A stretch of 64,000 nt of DNA from Exobasidium rhododendri (lineage: Eukaryota > Basidiomycota > Exobasidiomycetes > Exobasidiales > Exobasidiaceae), in NCBI GenBank assembly GCA_026210745.1, contig CP110630.1:5146001-5210000 (forward strand), in the 5' to 3' direction. Below the pieces are notes generated by a model that did no database searches, had not been told where the DNA came from, and saw nothing but the letters and a program-made list of their open reading frames with translations. Both the position numbers and the translations under genes were made by a program. This document shows, piece after piece, positions 19,989 to 30,338 of this stretch; the first letter of the stretch is position 1; each line of letters begins with the position of its first letter.

Positions 19989-21364
19989 ATGTCTTCCTCA
20001 ACCTCCTCCTCCAGCAGCTCAACGAGGCGACACCCAGCATCTCTGCTACCCAAGATGGTTCACAATCCTGCGCTGTTGGATCTGGTCAAGTGCCCTGTTA
20101 GCAGAGATATGATTGGTGAGTCTACGCGTTGCTAAAGGCACGAGGAACACGGATCATGCCAGGATATGCACATTAACGCGTGTGCTCGGCCTATCTCTTC
20201 TTCTTCTTTACATCTACTCGTGCTTCTCTAGTGTACCTCGGCCAACAAGCAGCCCATGTCATCAATTGCGGACCGACGTCTGCCATGATCACGCCTCCTA
20301 CGACGCCCACAAAATCGCTAGAAGATGCAGAAAACGACCCTGCTGGCAAGGCCGTTGTCGATGGTTTACCCAGCTTGGAAGTCTTTATTGCTATTCTGGT
20401 CGACAAGAGTAACGTTCAAGTACCCACGCTGTTGTGCACTTTGATCTATCTGGAACGACTGAAGAACAAGCTCCCACGAGCAGCAAAGGGCATGCAATGC
20501 ACTCGTCATCGTCTTTTCCTCGCTACGTTGATTGTGGCAGCAAAGTATTTGAATGATTCGTCACCAAAGAACAAGCACTGGACTCGATACGGTGCTCTCT
20601 TTTCGCAAGCAGAGGTCAATTTGATGGAAAAGCAACTACTCTACCTGCTTGATTACGATCTACGAATCGAGGAGGACGAGTTGATGGCACACTTTGCACC
20701 ATTCTTTAGACTACGTGAAGAAAGAAGTGACGCCGGTCGACGTGAAATGTACCTACGAGGAAGTTCCGTCGGAAGAGAAAGGGAGAGATATGCAAGAGCA
20801 AGCGAACTCCGAGTCTACTTGAGGAGTCTTCCAGCCGACCAAGTCCCTGCTTGGAACATCCACAAGAAGGAAGAGGAGACAAAGGCATCGTACTATCAAC
20901 AGTCATCTTCTCGCAACGAAGCACCTCTTTCACCCGTGTCACCAGCATCAAAGGACAGTCAAGACTACTACCGATCTGCCAACAGCTCTTCCTCTTCCAT
21001 GATGTACCGACAAGACTCCGTCGAATCGACATCGAGCTCCGCTGCTGCATCGGAAGCGGACTTGACTGACGATAATGGCTCCTCCTCATCGTCCATTGAA
21101 GAGGAAGAGTACGAATCGGAAGAAGAAGAAGAAAGAAGAAGAGAAATACTGTCTCAACAGCAGCAATGCAATGCAAAGGACATCTCTATGGACGAGCCTA
21201 TCAGGAATCAGCAAGGACGAGGTTCTGCAGCGCTGAATCGAATGGTGCCTGGAATGAACAAGAGTCAGAGTTACTACGACGGCCGAGCGTCACAGCAGGC
21301 TCCTATTCGAAACAGTCGAAGCAGCTCCAACTTGCTCTCCAGGATGCTCTCATCGGCTCACTGA
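19989..21364 (+). CDS. PCL/Pho80-like cyclin
   Basis: Coding join 19989..20115, 20232..21364, 419 residues. The first exon is Ser-rich and ends in [17 protein letters not shown], a PCL-type start. The second continues [11 protein letters not shown]. The cyclin box spans about residues 85-195, with [35 protein letters not shown] and [15 protein letters not shown], most like the Pcl1/Pcl2/Clg1 group. Such cyclins bind Pho85-type CDKs and govern polarity and the G1 phase. The C-terminal 220 residues are low complexity, with Ser runs and an acidic patch ([12 protein letters not shown]). The exact PCL subtype cannot be fixed by eye. Confidence 0.9.
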
Positions 21365-22804
21365 TCGACACTCCTCCATCCACACTTCCTCCCCTTCTGC
21401 ATCTTCTTCTTCATCATCATCTTCTCAACGTCATCGTTCACATCAATTGTATTTGCTACTCATCGTCATGCGCAACATCTGGAAAGTCCTTGCTTGGTCA
21501 CCTGGTCTCCCCTTCCCTCTCTCCCCTCCCCCCCTCTTACCCCATCTCTCACGTCGCCCTCTTGGGAGTCAAAACTTGTACTATGGATTAGATTATCCGT
21601 CTAATGCCTCAGCTTTGAAGGCCTACATCCTAATTTATGAATCATCATTATCCATCACACATCTCTCTGTCTTTCCCACTCTCACTCGATCGCAAACCCG
21701 TTCTGACTACCCTCCCACGATCATTTTTCACTCGGCCAGTAATGGTTTCCCGTTCCCCTCGTCACCTCATAAATTAAATCCATGATCTTTGAATGATGAA
21801 CAAAATATATCAGGACTTCCATGAGAGGACATCGTTGACCTGTTCGAAAGGAGAAGTCTAGTATGCGCGCATCGTGTTCCGGCATGTCGTGTCTGAAAGG
21901 ACAAAGGTGGTGAGAGAGGTCTAGTGCTCATCGATGTGAGCCTCGAAGCCTCTACGGAGGTGCGGCCGTGTGGGTGGGGAAGGGACCCTTTTGAGCACCT
22001 TTTCAACCGCCGCCTTCCCTCTTCAGGAAACTTTCTTTGTAGGGTTGGCGAGCCTCCCTCCAACCATGGCTTCTTCCTGCGATCGTTCCACCACGTCCGC
22101 CCTTTCTCACATTCTCACAATGGGGAAGAGAAGAGATATCTACAGTAGCGTCGGACCTGTCTAGAGGAAGCTGGAAAAGGGTAGGAAAGGGAGGATAACC
22201 TTAGACAAAGTTCCACTTGTCTCATCGGAGCCGCCGTCTTTGAACTCGCCGCCACTGCCGTCCGACGCAAGCCGCTGTCTCTGAAAGCTAGCGATTTCTT
22301 ACAGTAGGCCCTTGATGATGGAGATAGGACCACAAATTGAGCACTATCCCGCTGTCTCCAGTCTAGTGTTGCAGCGCCATACAAGACCTTCTTCCTGGCA
22401 TCCTCGCAAGCAAGACTCTTCCAGTCGAAGTGTAGGGGCTTCCGCCGAAGAAAGATGAATTACTTGTACAGTAATGTTCAGCACTTTAATGTCCGCCCTC
22501 TGTGTCCTGTTCGCAGGAACGGACCGACGCTTCCTCTGCTTAAAGGAGCCCCTGGCTCGGATCAAATGGAGTCACAAGGAAGCCGATGGAGTCCAGAGTC
22601 AGTCTACTCAAAGGGGCTATTCTTTCAGGTGATGCAGAAGGTCCTTTTTACCCATTCCCTCCTGAGTCGGACGTTATCCTCTCCACTACAAATCCTCCGT
22701 CTTCTAGCCCCTACTTCCTTAGATTGACTTGCTTTCGCAGATACTATCCTCCCCTACTACTGTGTGAAGCGGGATCTGTCCCGAAAATCTGCCTTGGTAT
22801 CACA
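21365..22804. other. Intergenic region between the cyclin and the three-module gene
   Basis: About 1.4 kb with no supportable gene. An in-frame ATG at 22586 could extend the next gene by 73 residues; the stretch is pyrimidine-rich and unlike the rest of that protein, so I did not use it. On the minus strand a short start reading MVGGRLANPTKKVS (near 22070) is followed by a stop and resembles nothing I know. Confidence 0.35.
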
Positions 22805-24675
22805 ATGTCCTCCATCAACGCGGCAGACTCAGATGCCGTCCCTGGCAGCAACAACGACTGCCTGCTGTCGAAGGAATTGGAGGTGAGATACGTCCTTGGT
22901 AGATTGAAAAAACACTTTTTTTCACTTCTGCCTTTTCTTCTCATGGCAGAAAGCAGTCCTAGACAAGTAAGTAGAAGGGTTATGTGCCTGGGAACACACA
23001 ATAACGCTGACTTTGCTTCTTGCAGTCCTGGTCTCAAATCTGAGCAGGCGATCGAGGGGTCATGGGGTGCCGTGGCCCTAGCAACGTAGGTCGTGCGACT
23101 CTCCTCTTTAACGTAGACGTACTCGCTGAGAATGCCTCGTTCCAAACCCACCAAAATCAGGATGGCGGCCATCCTACGCACTCATGGATACGTGGTCAAG
23201 GAACCATTTTGCAGGAGTAGCGATGTGGGTCGCTCAATTGCCTATACAACATCCGTTGAAGGTCAGTGAGGCGATTTGCAACCCTATGGCCCGTTTTAAA
23301 GACTGACTGTGTGTGCCATAATACCCCTGCAGACACGCCCATGACTGGCATTCATGAAACCATACCATCGGACGTCTTTGCCCGCTTCGAGAACTTGACC
23401 ACCACCATGGACCAAAATATAGGCGAAGACGGTCGAGTGCCTGCCGAGGTGCTTGAAAAGGCACTGCTCGCGGGTGATGGTCGTGCATTCGAGAAGGAAG
23501 GAGTCAGTCACCTGAAACACTACCTCATGAAAGCGAGAAAAAGTGGCATTCCCGTCAAATTCCATGGCGATCACAACAGATTGAGTCAAGTCTGGTTCAA
23601 AGGCCACAAAGATCTAGTGAGTCGCAGCATGTGTCGCACGTCAGCGTCGGTGCCTTTACTTCTAGTCGATGGATGAACTGATCTTCTTTGCCCCTTTTAT
23701 CAAACAACTTCCCAAGGGCTCTGCCATTGCTCGCTATAGTGCTTCAGGCGCTACTGCTCCTGGATCATCTGTCTCTGTCACCCTACGACGGAGTAAGAGC
23801 AGTGAACATGAGACTAACTGGCACCGGCCACTTCACCGACAGCGACAGCCACCCTTGGCATCAAGACATCATCGTACTCCGACCGCTTCAGAGGTGCTCC
23901 CTGCGGCCACTACAGCTCTCGCCTCTGCTCGACCAGCGAATCGCTATCGAACTCCGTCTGAACGTGCATTTGACGTTGAATTCTTATTAGACATACTTCA
24001 TGCGTCTGGTGGTGCCGATGATCAGCAGGGCGCCAATGCTGCTCACGTAGAGCAAAGACTATTGAATACGTTCCAGAGTCTGTACCAGATAAAGGCGGGG
24101 GTGAAGCATTTCAATCACTATCTCATGAACATGAGAGCAGCCGGCGCGCCTATCTGGTGAGTCTTGCACTGTCCTTTTTACAGAGACTTGGAAAGGGGAA
24201 AAAGGGAAGCGAACGACAAAGAAATCGCTGACGGATCCTCCTTTGCCTTGTCTCTCTCCTTCATCGTCATCGGCCGTCGCCTCGCGCCAGGTTCAAGACA
24301 GACGACGACGGTAGACCAAGCTCAATCTTCATCAAGTGTAGCACTTCACCAAGATATCATTCTCGTGCGCTATCAACAACCTCCAATGTACATTTGATGG
24401 CCAGCACCGCCAACGTGCCATCGTACACGGAGAACCCATTCGCATCTCTAATGGAGGCGTACTTCTTTCTTCTGCAGCAACAAGACGGAGAATACGTCGA
24501 TGGTCAGCTGCTGCAGTCACGACTAGACTCAATCGATCCGGAGATCTACTCTCGCCAGCAGTGTTCTACGTTCAAGCATCTTTTGAAGTCGGCACGACTG
24601 AACGGGGTAGATGTCAATTGGATTCAATCCGAGAGGGGTATAACGGCTGTTCGCATGCGTGTAAAGGAATACTGA
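22805..24675 (+). CDS. Unknown protein with three copies of an unrecognised ~80-residue module
   Basis: Seven exons keep phase throughout: 22805..22882, 22950..22966, 23026..23085, 23215..23261, 23333..23616, 23666..24156, 24291..24675, giving 453 residues. Every intron has GT and AG ends (GTGAGA, GTAAGT, GTAGGT, GTCAGT, GTGAGT, GTGAGT). I do not recognise the protein. Three modules occupy about residues 80-162, 263-346 and 374-453. Each has an N-terminal amphipathic helix, a second helix beginning near a DG or QG, then a conserved element: HLKHYLMKARKSGIPVKF, HFNHYLMNMRAAGAPIWF or FKHLLKSARLNGVDVNW. A basic Ser/Pro linker separates the first two. No signal peptide or membrane segment is seen. 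Similar modules lie at 57.6-59.9 kb. The first four exons are less certain than the last three. Confidence 0.7.
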
Positions 24676-24834
24676 GTTGGATCGAGAGGAGCAGAAACGA
24701 GGGCAGAGAAGTCTTCTTTTTTTTTAATGTCTAGATTGTCCTTTCCTTCAGTCGAATGATTAAGATAATTGATCGTCTTGCTCTGTCTGACTGCTCTCTC
24801 TCTCACACTGTACACGGGCATCTGATGATGTCCT

Positions 24835-26397
24835 CTACGCCTGCTTTCGTTCCATCTTCTCGACGGCTCCAGCCTTGGTTGCCTTTGCACTGTGAGCGTG
24901 CAGTGCCTCATCTGCCATTCGCTCTGCCTCTTTCGATTCTTCATCATCGTCTTCGTCGTCGTAGTCTGCTGCGTCGTCTTCCAGTGCATCTTGAAAAACT
25001 TCTTTGACCTCGGTGTGCTGCGCATTGCCGTTGAGGTTGCTACCGTGGGACGCCTTCCAACTTCCTTCTTCCGTCGGGTAATGATGACCGGCAGTTCGAC
25101 TAGCATGTGTCTGACCCAAGGCATCTGCAAATCGTGCTTTCTCTTCCTCATCAATGTCATCGCCCTCCTTGTCCTCTCCTTCCAGTCCTTCTCTTCTACG
25201 TTTCTCTTCTATCTCCATCAAGGCTCTATTACCGGTGAAGGCCCCAGTAGACAATCTTCTATGATGCGCACCGTGTCTTGGAGTCTGCGTACCTTCCGGC
25301 TCTTCGTTCATCAAGTCTCGAGGAAAGCTGGTGAAGCCAAGTGGACTATGGCTTCTGCCGGGCGTCTTTTCTCCTCCTGCTAATTCATCATGCTGCTCCT
25401 CCTCCTCCTCCTCCTCTTCCTCTTGTACTGGCGTCGTCAGGGTAGACTCTTTGTCGAAGCTGGTAACATCATCGACAACACTACTACTGCTGCTGGTAGA
25501 GCTGCTAACACTGTTACCTCTCTTCATTCTTCTCCAAGCCTTGAGCGCACCTTTGCGCAATTCTTCGCCAAGATCGACTGTGTCATCGGCGCGAATCACG
25601 CTCGCAGTTTGTTGCCTTGGCTGTGGAACTTGAGCCTGAGTGTTCGACTGCGGGCCTCCGTACCTGGAAGCATTGTACTGAGCTTGCCAAGCAGCTGCAT
25701 TACTGTTGTTGTTGCTGCTTCGTCCTCCTCCTTGACTTTGCAAAAGCTGACTTCGAGCTGCAACACCAATCGTAATCGAGTTTGCTCTCTTTAAACGTCC
25801 CGAAGAAGGAAGTGGTGCGAATTTGATACTGCATGGGTTATTCCTGGAGCTTTGAGAAGAGGCCTGACTGATGCTCCTGCTCATGGAGGACGACATGGTA
25901 TCCGAACGCCCTCGGGGCACTTGATCCCAAGAAGATTCGCTCGCACTGTCGAGTGAGGAAGACGTCAAAGAGTCGGAGGTCGTCGCTTCACTGGTAGGAC
26001 TCCATCGAGTGCTCTCGGCATCATCTTCATCTGCGTCGACAATGTCCTCTGTAAGAACGACACCGTCTCCACACGGAGCGTTCACACCTCTAGGATCCTT
26101 CTTCAGAATTTCTCCTCCTTCATGTCCTCGTGTCGCCAATGGTTGCGTCCTCTCAAAAGTCTTTCCCAATGGCTTCCCATCGCATTTCATTTGCTTTCCT
26201 GCTTGTTGTGGAATGAATGCAGATTTCAGCGCAGACGTGAAGGAGTTGTCTGCTGCTTTGATAGGTTTTTTGGATGCTTCATGAGCATTGGCAAGGATTC
26301 CACCTCCTCGAGGTGACGACGCTGCTGTCGCATCTGCCGAAGACGATCCAGACGAGACGCGGGAGACATCAGAGATCGTCCGCGTAGCTGTCGCCAT
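24835..26397 (-). CDS. Unknown Ser-rich, acidic-tailed fungal protein
   Basis: Single exon, 520 residues from the first ATG (26397). I do not recognise it. It is mostly disordered: Ser-rich N-terminus, a conserved-looking core (IKFAPLPSSGRLKRANSITI followed by GVAARSQLL), then LRKGALKAWRRMKRGNS, a Glu run, GFTSFPRDLMNEE and RRLSTGAFTGNRALMEIEEK. The acidic tail (EVFQDALEDDAADYDDEDDD) is followed by a short basic end. There is no membrane segment. The low-complexity composition with a few sharp motifs suggests a regulatory or scaffold protein, but no function can be assigned. It is convergent with the three-module gene, with about 160 bases between stops. Confidence 0.75.
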   Translation of the reverse strand: MATATRTISDVSRVSSGSSSADATAASSPRGGGILANAHEASKKPIKAADNSFTSALKSAFIPQQAGKQMKCDGKPLGKTFERTQPLATRGHEGGEILKKDPRGVNAPCGDGVVLTEDIVDADEDDAESTRWSPTSEATTSDSLTSSSLDSASESSWDQVPRGRSDTMSSSMSRSISQASSQSSRNNPCSIKFAPLPSSGRLKRANSITIGVAARSQLLQSQGGGRSSNNNSNAAAWQAQYNASRYGGPQSNTQAQVPQPRQQTASVIRADDTVDLGEELRKGALKAWRRMKRGNSVSSSTSSSSSVVDDVTSFDKESTLTTPVQEEEEEEEEEQHDELAGGEKTPGRSHSPLGFTSFPRDLMNEEPEGTQTPRHGAHHRRLSTGAFTGNRALMEIEEKRRREGLEGEDKEGDDIDEEEKARFADALGQTHASRTAGHHYPTEEGSWKASHGSNLNGNAQHTEVKEVFQDALEDDAADYDDEDDDEESKEAERMADEALHAHSAKATKAGAVEKMERKQA

Positions 26398-27802
26398 GAT
26401 GACCTTCAATTAGTGGATGCAAGATCTATGACCTAAGGAGATAAAGGAAGGGGCAGAAAGATTGATGCAGTGGGTTGTCCAGTGTCGAGAAGCAGAAGGC
26501 TTTCCCTTGATGAGGAAAAAGTGCAAAGTCTCTGGTATCTAGATGGTGGATGGCGGTGTGGATGCAACAAAAATTCGAGAAGTAGGAAGGAGGAGTAGCA
26601 CTTCAAGGCGAGGCGGCAAAATGTGTCTGCCTTTCTTTACTTTTGGGAAACCACTACTGATCTATGGGGTATAAGTCGCGCGTACTTTCCTCTATTTGGT
26701 CGTGGGGTTTCACTACAGAAGTCCGAAATCATTCGGATATGCAGTAGCTGTAATACCGTATTGAAAATGCAAGCCAGGCCTAAAAAGACTTTTCCAGCCA
26801 GAGACGCAGAATTGCGATTACCGCGGATTCCCACTTAAAACGGAAATGGCAATATCGTCCGTATCGTATCGCGTATTGCTTTTTATCTCCCATGGCACAC
26901 GAGGAGCCTTTTGCGCTTCCCCTTAGCAAGACAAAATGACGCATCTCCCTCGCGCTAAGGATAGGGACCCGATGGGGGAAATTATATTATTTTGCTGATT
27001 CTTGTCATTGTGGGGAGAGGAGATTTGAAATCAGGAGCTGGAAATATCGGAGGAGAGAGACTATCGGTACCAAGGTGGAGGAGACCCGAAATTGCTTTTC
27101 CGACGAATCATCAGATAAGTGACCGCAAGTCGGCATGATCGGCAGCTCAGTCATGATTGGCGGTAGTCCATCAGCGTATCTCTCACCCTCAGACTTTCTA
27201 CACCTTTCCGCAAGATAGGGAGATGTTGTGATGTGTAGATAGATGATGCAGACCCCTCTCGAACTTGTTCTGCTGCATTTTGAGCGAACTTCCACCTGCA
27301 TACTTTGCTAGCGTATCCTTGGACGGTGTACACTGATTGGCGAGCTTCTTTTGGCATTGCATCATACATTTCATCGAAGGCGTGCAGATCCGTGTACCAT
27401 TTTCTTCTCTTCTTCTATTTCTGTTGGCAGGTGACGTCTCCCTTCTACAACTATCAGATTGTGCTTATGACCCCCCTCACAGCTTCTGCTTTACTTTCGA
27501 CTCAATAAGGAACGTAATAGTCTTTGAGATAGCCTATCAATCACTACGCCGTATCTGCTCTCTTTCTCCCCGCCTCTCTTCTTCGTCATATCCACCAATG
27601 CTAAGGGCGAGAAGTGTCATTCAGTCTGCAATGAGAGCAGGTAACAGTGACCGTGGCGCAACCACTACATTGTAATCTATCGGATGTCATTGCACACACC
27701 TCTACCTAAGGCCTCTAGTTTTGAAGGAGTAGTAGCTTCAAAATCCCCTCTAAAATTTAGTATTAGCACTTTACCATCTCAACACCACTCGCAACACATG
27801 GA
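26398..27802. other. Intergenic region upstream of the unknown acidic protein and downstream of DPB2
   Basis: About 1.4 kb with no supportable gene. It should contain the promoter of the minus-strand gene at 24835-26397 and the DPB2 3' end. The open frames are short and lack family features. Confidence 0.4.
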
Positions 27803-30005
27803 TCATGTTGGTAATTCACTCCGTTCGGCTTTACCACTGGCAGGATAGTACGTTGTCCAAGCGAAATTGCCTTCTTTAAAGCTCGAAGGATTGAAGACGT
27901 GACATCCTTCATACGTCAATTCGTACCTCTGAAATTTATCCGCCAAGACGAGCTGAAAGGGACACGGAGTGCAAGTTGGAAGAGAAGAAATAGGGGAGAG
28001 TCAGAAAGCAGAGAGAGAGAGAGAGAGACCTCTTGTTCCTCTCTCTTGAAATCTACTCACCGCAGTTGGCATAGGATACAGTCGCAACGTGTGGTCGAAC
28101 TCCCACAAGATGGGTCTGGCACTTTGCGGTAGAGGGCACAGATGAGCTTGATCGAGAATCGTCGAGACTAGATACTTCTTCAAGTCCAGCTCTTTTGCTT
28201 CAGTCTTCAATCGAATCGTATTTCGCAACATCCTCTGCATCAAGTCATCTCGGAAAACGACAATTTCTTGACCAAAGTAGATCAATCGGCAAGGATTACT
28301 GACGAATTGAAACTTTTCCACCATCTGTCGATTCCCTCCAGTACCTCGCAACACTCTCTGGACCAGGCTCTCGGTGATGCTCTTCGGCAGTCGTTTTCGC
28401 GGTAAGATGGAAGTGGAGAAGGGATCCTCCGAAGACGGAACAAAGATGAAGTGAGATTTCTTCAGGACGGAAGGGAATTGTACCAGTAGATCGCCTAAAG
28501 CGCTGAATCCATTTTGATATTGTTGTATCAGTGTAGTCGAAGTCACCTTCTTACTTGAGATGAAGGAGCCACACAGTACAAAAGCATACGGTATAAAGTT
28601 GGCATCCACATACCCCTGCAGCATGGCTCGAAAGTTGAGCAGAGCCTTGGTGTTGTCGAGATGCAGTTCGGATAAGAAGACAAAGGAGAGCGAGGAATGG
28701 CTTTGTTCATGTATTCGCAAGGCTTTGGCTTCTTGTGCTGAAACGGCTCCTGTGCCTGTGAAGTCCACCGTGCTAGTCATGAGTCTTGAAGGACGATGGG
28801 ATTTGATCGGAGTGTTAGTGTGAAGCCACATCTTCTCTTTTTTCTTTCTCTCTCTCTCTCTCTCTCTCCCCCACTCAACAAACTCACCGAGCGCTGTCCC
28901 TTGATTCACTGGGAGGATGTCCCAATGCAAACACTCGAATCCTCTCTTCATCCGTGTATTCGCCTTCGACAAGGATCATGGAGCCTTCTGTGAAGATCCC
29001 CTCTCCCGGCACAGCGTCTTGCAAGTCCAATCCTACCATTCCATCTGCATCCTCCAAGGCATATCGGCCATCGCTAGAAGTACAGAGCATGCCGAATAGG
29101 AGAAATCGCTGACCTCGACGTCCAAGCAGATTCGTGGTAGACGTGAGCTGACAATAGAAAAAAGAGTCAGAACAACGTGAGCTGCAACCTCGCAGATGTT
29201 CGCCATCCTCAATCACCTTCATGTATGAGTCTCGATCGCCTCTGCCATTACTGGCCAAAGGGGGAAGGAAATTCTCATTCCTCATGACCACATTACGAAT
29301 CAACTGCAGCCTCTCGAGAAGGTATGCTGGCTTGGATTGAGGAACAGTCAAAATGTGAGGAGCCTGCGTGGATCTGGAATAGACGAGGGAAAGTGCAAAG
29401 GGTTCTTCTACATGAGCCGGTGATCTACAATCATCATCCTGTTCTCCATCTTCTCCCCACTAACCTCTCGAAAACTTTGCGTCTCTGATCGAATATCGTC
29501 TTTGGCATTTGGAACGCATCGACGACGTGAAAGTAGCGCTTAGGGTCGACCACCTCACCTTCCAAGAAGTGTTCGTGAGCATCGTCTTTGACTGAATCAG
29601 CCAACAGAAGTTGCTGATATACATGCTCCAATGCAGCTCGGGTGACGATAGAAGAGCCTGTCGTTTTGGACGCAATAGCAATAGTATGAGAAAGGTCAAA
29701 AGGAAGAGGTCCGACGTAGTTTCTATCTCACCTTGATCGTCCTTTCCTGCGATCTCCACTAGTCCCTTTGCCAGCCACTCTATTGCTTCCGCCCATTCAT
29801 CCTCGACTTGCAGCAGGCCGTGTGATTCCAGGGTGACATGAATGAAGGAGAGAGCACTTGAATGCAATTGCAGGCCGTACTTTTTCGAAAAGATGCGGAT
29901 GATGATCCGTCGCAAAGCCGGAGGTATGCCTGGCTTCTGCTGTGCAGCCACAGTCAAGTCTTCATTCAATGATGGTGTGACCGATACTTGCCTGTCTGCC
30001 ATCAT
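27803..30005 (-). CDS. DPB2: DNA polymerase epsilon subunit B (Dpb2/POLE2)
   Basis: Complement of join 27803..27952, 28061..28784, 28888..29147, 29217..29373, 29465..29657, 29732..30005; 585 residues. The start (MMADRQVS) uses the first of two adjacent ATGs. The N-terminus holds the helical domain ([37 protein letters not shown]). The OB-like region follows ([33 protein letters not shown]), then the inactive calcineurin-like phosphoesterase domain ([38 protein letters not shown]) and the C-terminal [12 protein letters not shown] motif. Dpb2 is the essential structural subunit of the leading-strand polymerase and links it to the replicative helicase. One intron donor (GTGATT at 29216) is weak, but the phase and the LTSTTNLLG junction support it. 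Two introns carry complementary repeats. Confidence 0.93.
28011..28028 (+). repeat. (GA)9 microsatellite in the last DPB2 intron
   Basis: Eighteen bases of perfect GA on the plus strand, hence (TC)9 in the DPB2 transcript, inside intron 27953-28060. Confidence 0.9.
28847..28868 (+). repeat. (TC)11 microsatellite in the preceding DPB2 intron
   Basis: Twenty-two bases of TC on the plus strand, hence (GA)11 in the DPB2 transcript, inside intron 28785-28887. It can pair with the other repeat. Confidence 0.9.
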
Positions 30006-30338
30006 GCTCAAATGGACCGTTCGAAAGGGGGATGAGGATAGAACCTCAAAGCAGCATTTAGCAGTTGCAATTTAACGACATACTGAAAGAATAACACCCA
30101 AAGCCGCGTCGCGTCCCCTGCACACGCGACATAGTATACTTATGTAATTCAGTAGGAAAGTGCGAAAATGGGTCGCCCTTTCTGCTAAGGAGTCACCACC
30201 ATTCGGCACTACTCGGTGTTTTTTAGTGTTATTCTCTTTTAATAAGAAGTGTTGGTTCTCCCTCTTGTAGGGACGTTTTCTGGAGCAAGGATTCTCGCAT
30301 GAGCTGTCTGCTGCAACAAAGGCTTGTGATCCACCATC
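30006..30338. promoter_or_regulatory. Divergent DPB2/MFS promoter with MBF-like sites
   Basis: 333 bases between two divergent ATGs. GCCGCGTCGCGTCC (30103-30116) and CACACGCGAC (30121-30130) contain CGCG cores of the MCB/ACGCG type that G1/S factor MBF binds in fungi. That would suit a replication gene such as DPB2. Binding is not shown. Confidence 0.4.

Noticed and set aside
22586-22804. In-frame upstream ATG extending the three-module gene by 73 residues
   Set aside because: The stretch is pyrimidine-rich and unlike the rest of the protein; the ATG at 22805 suffices. RNA data could reverse this.
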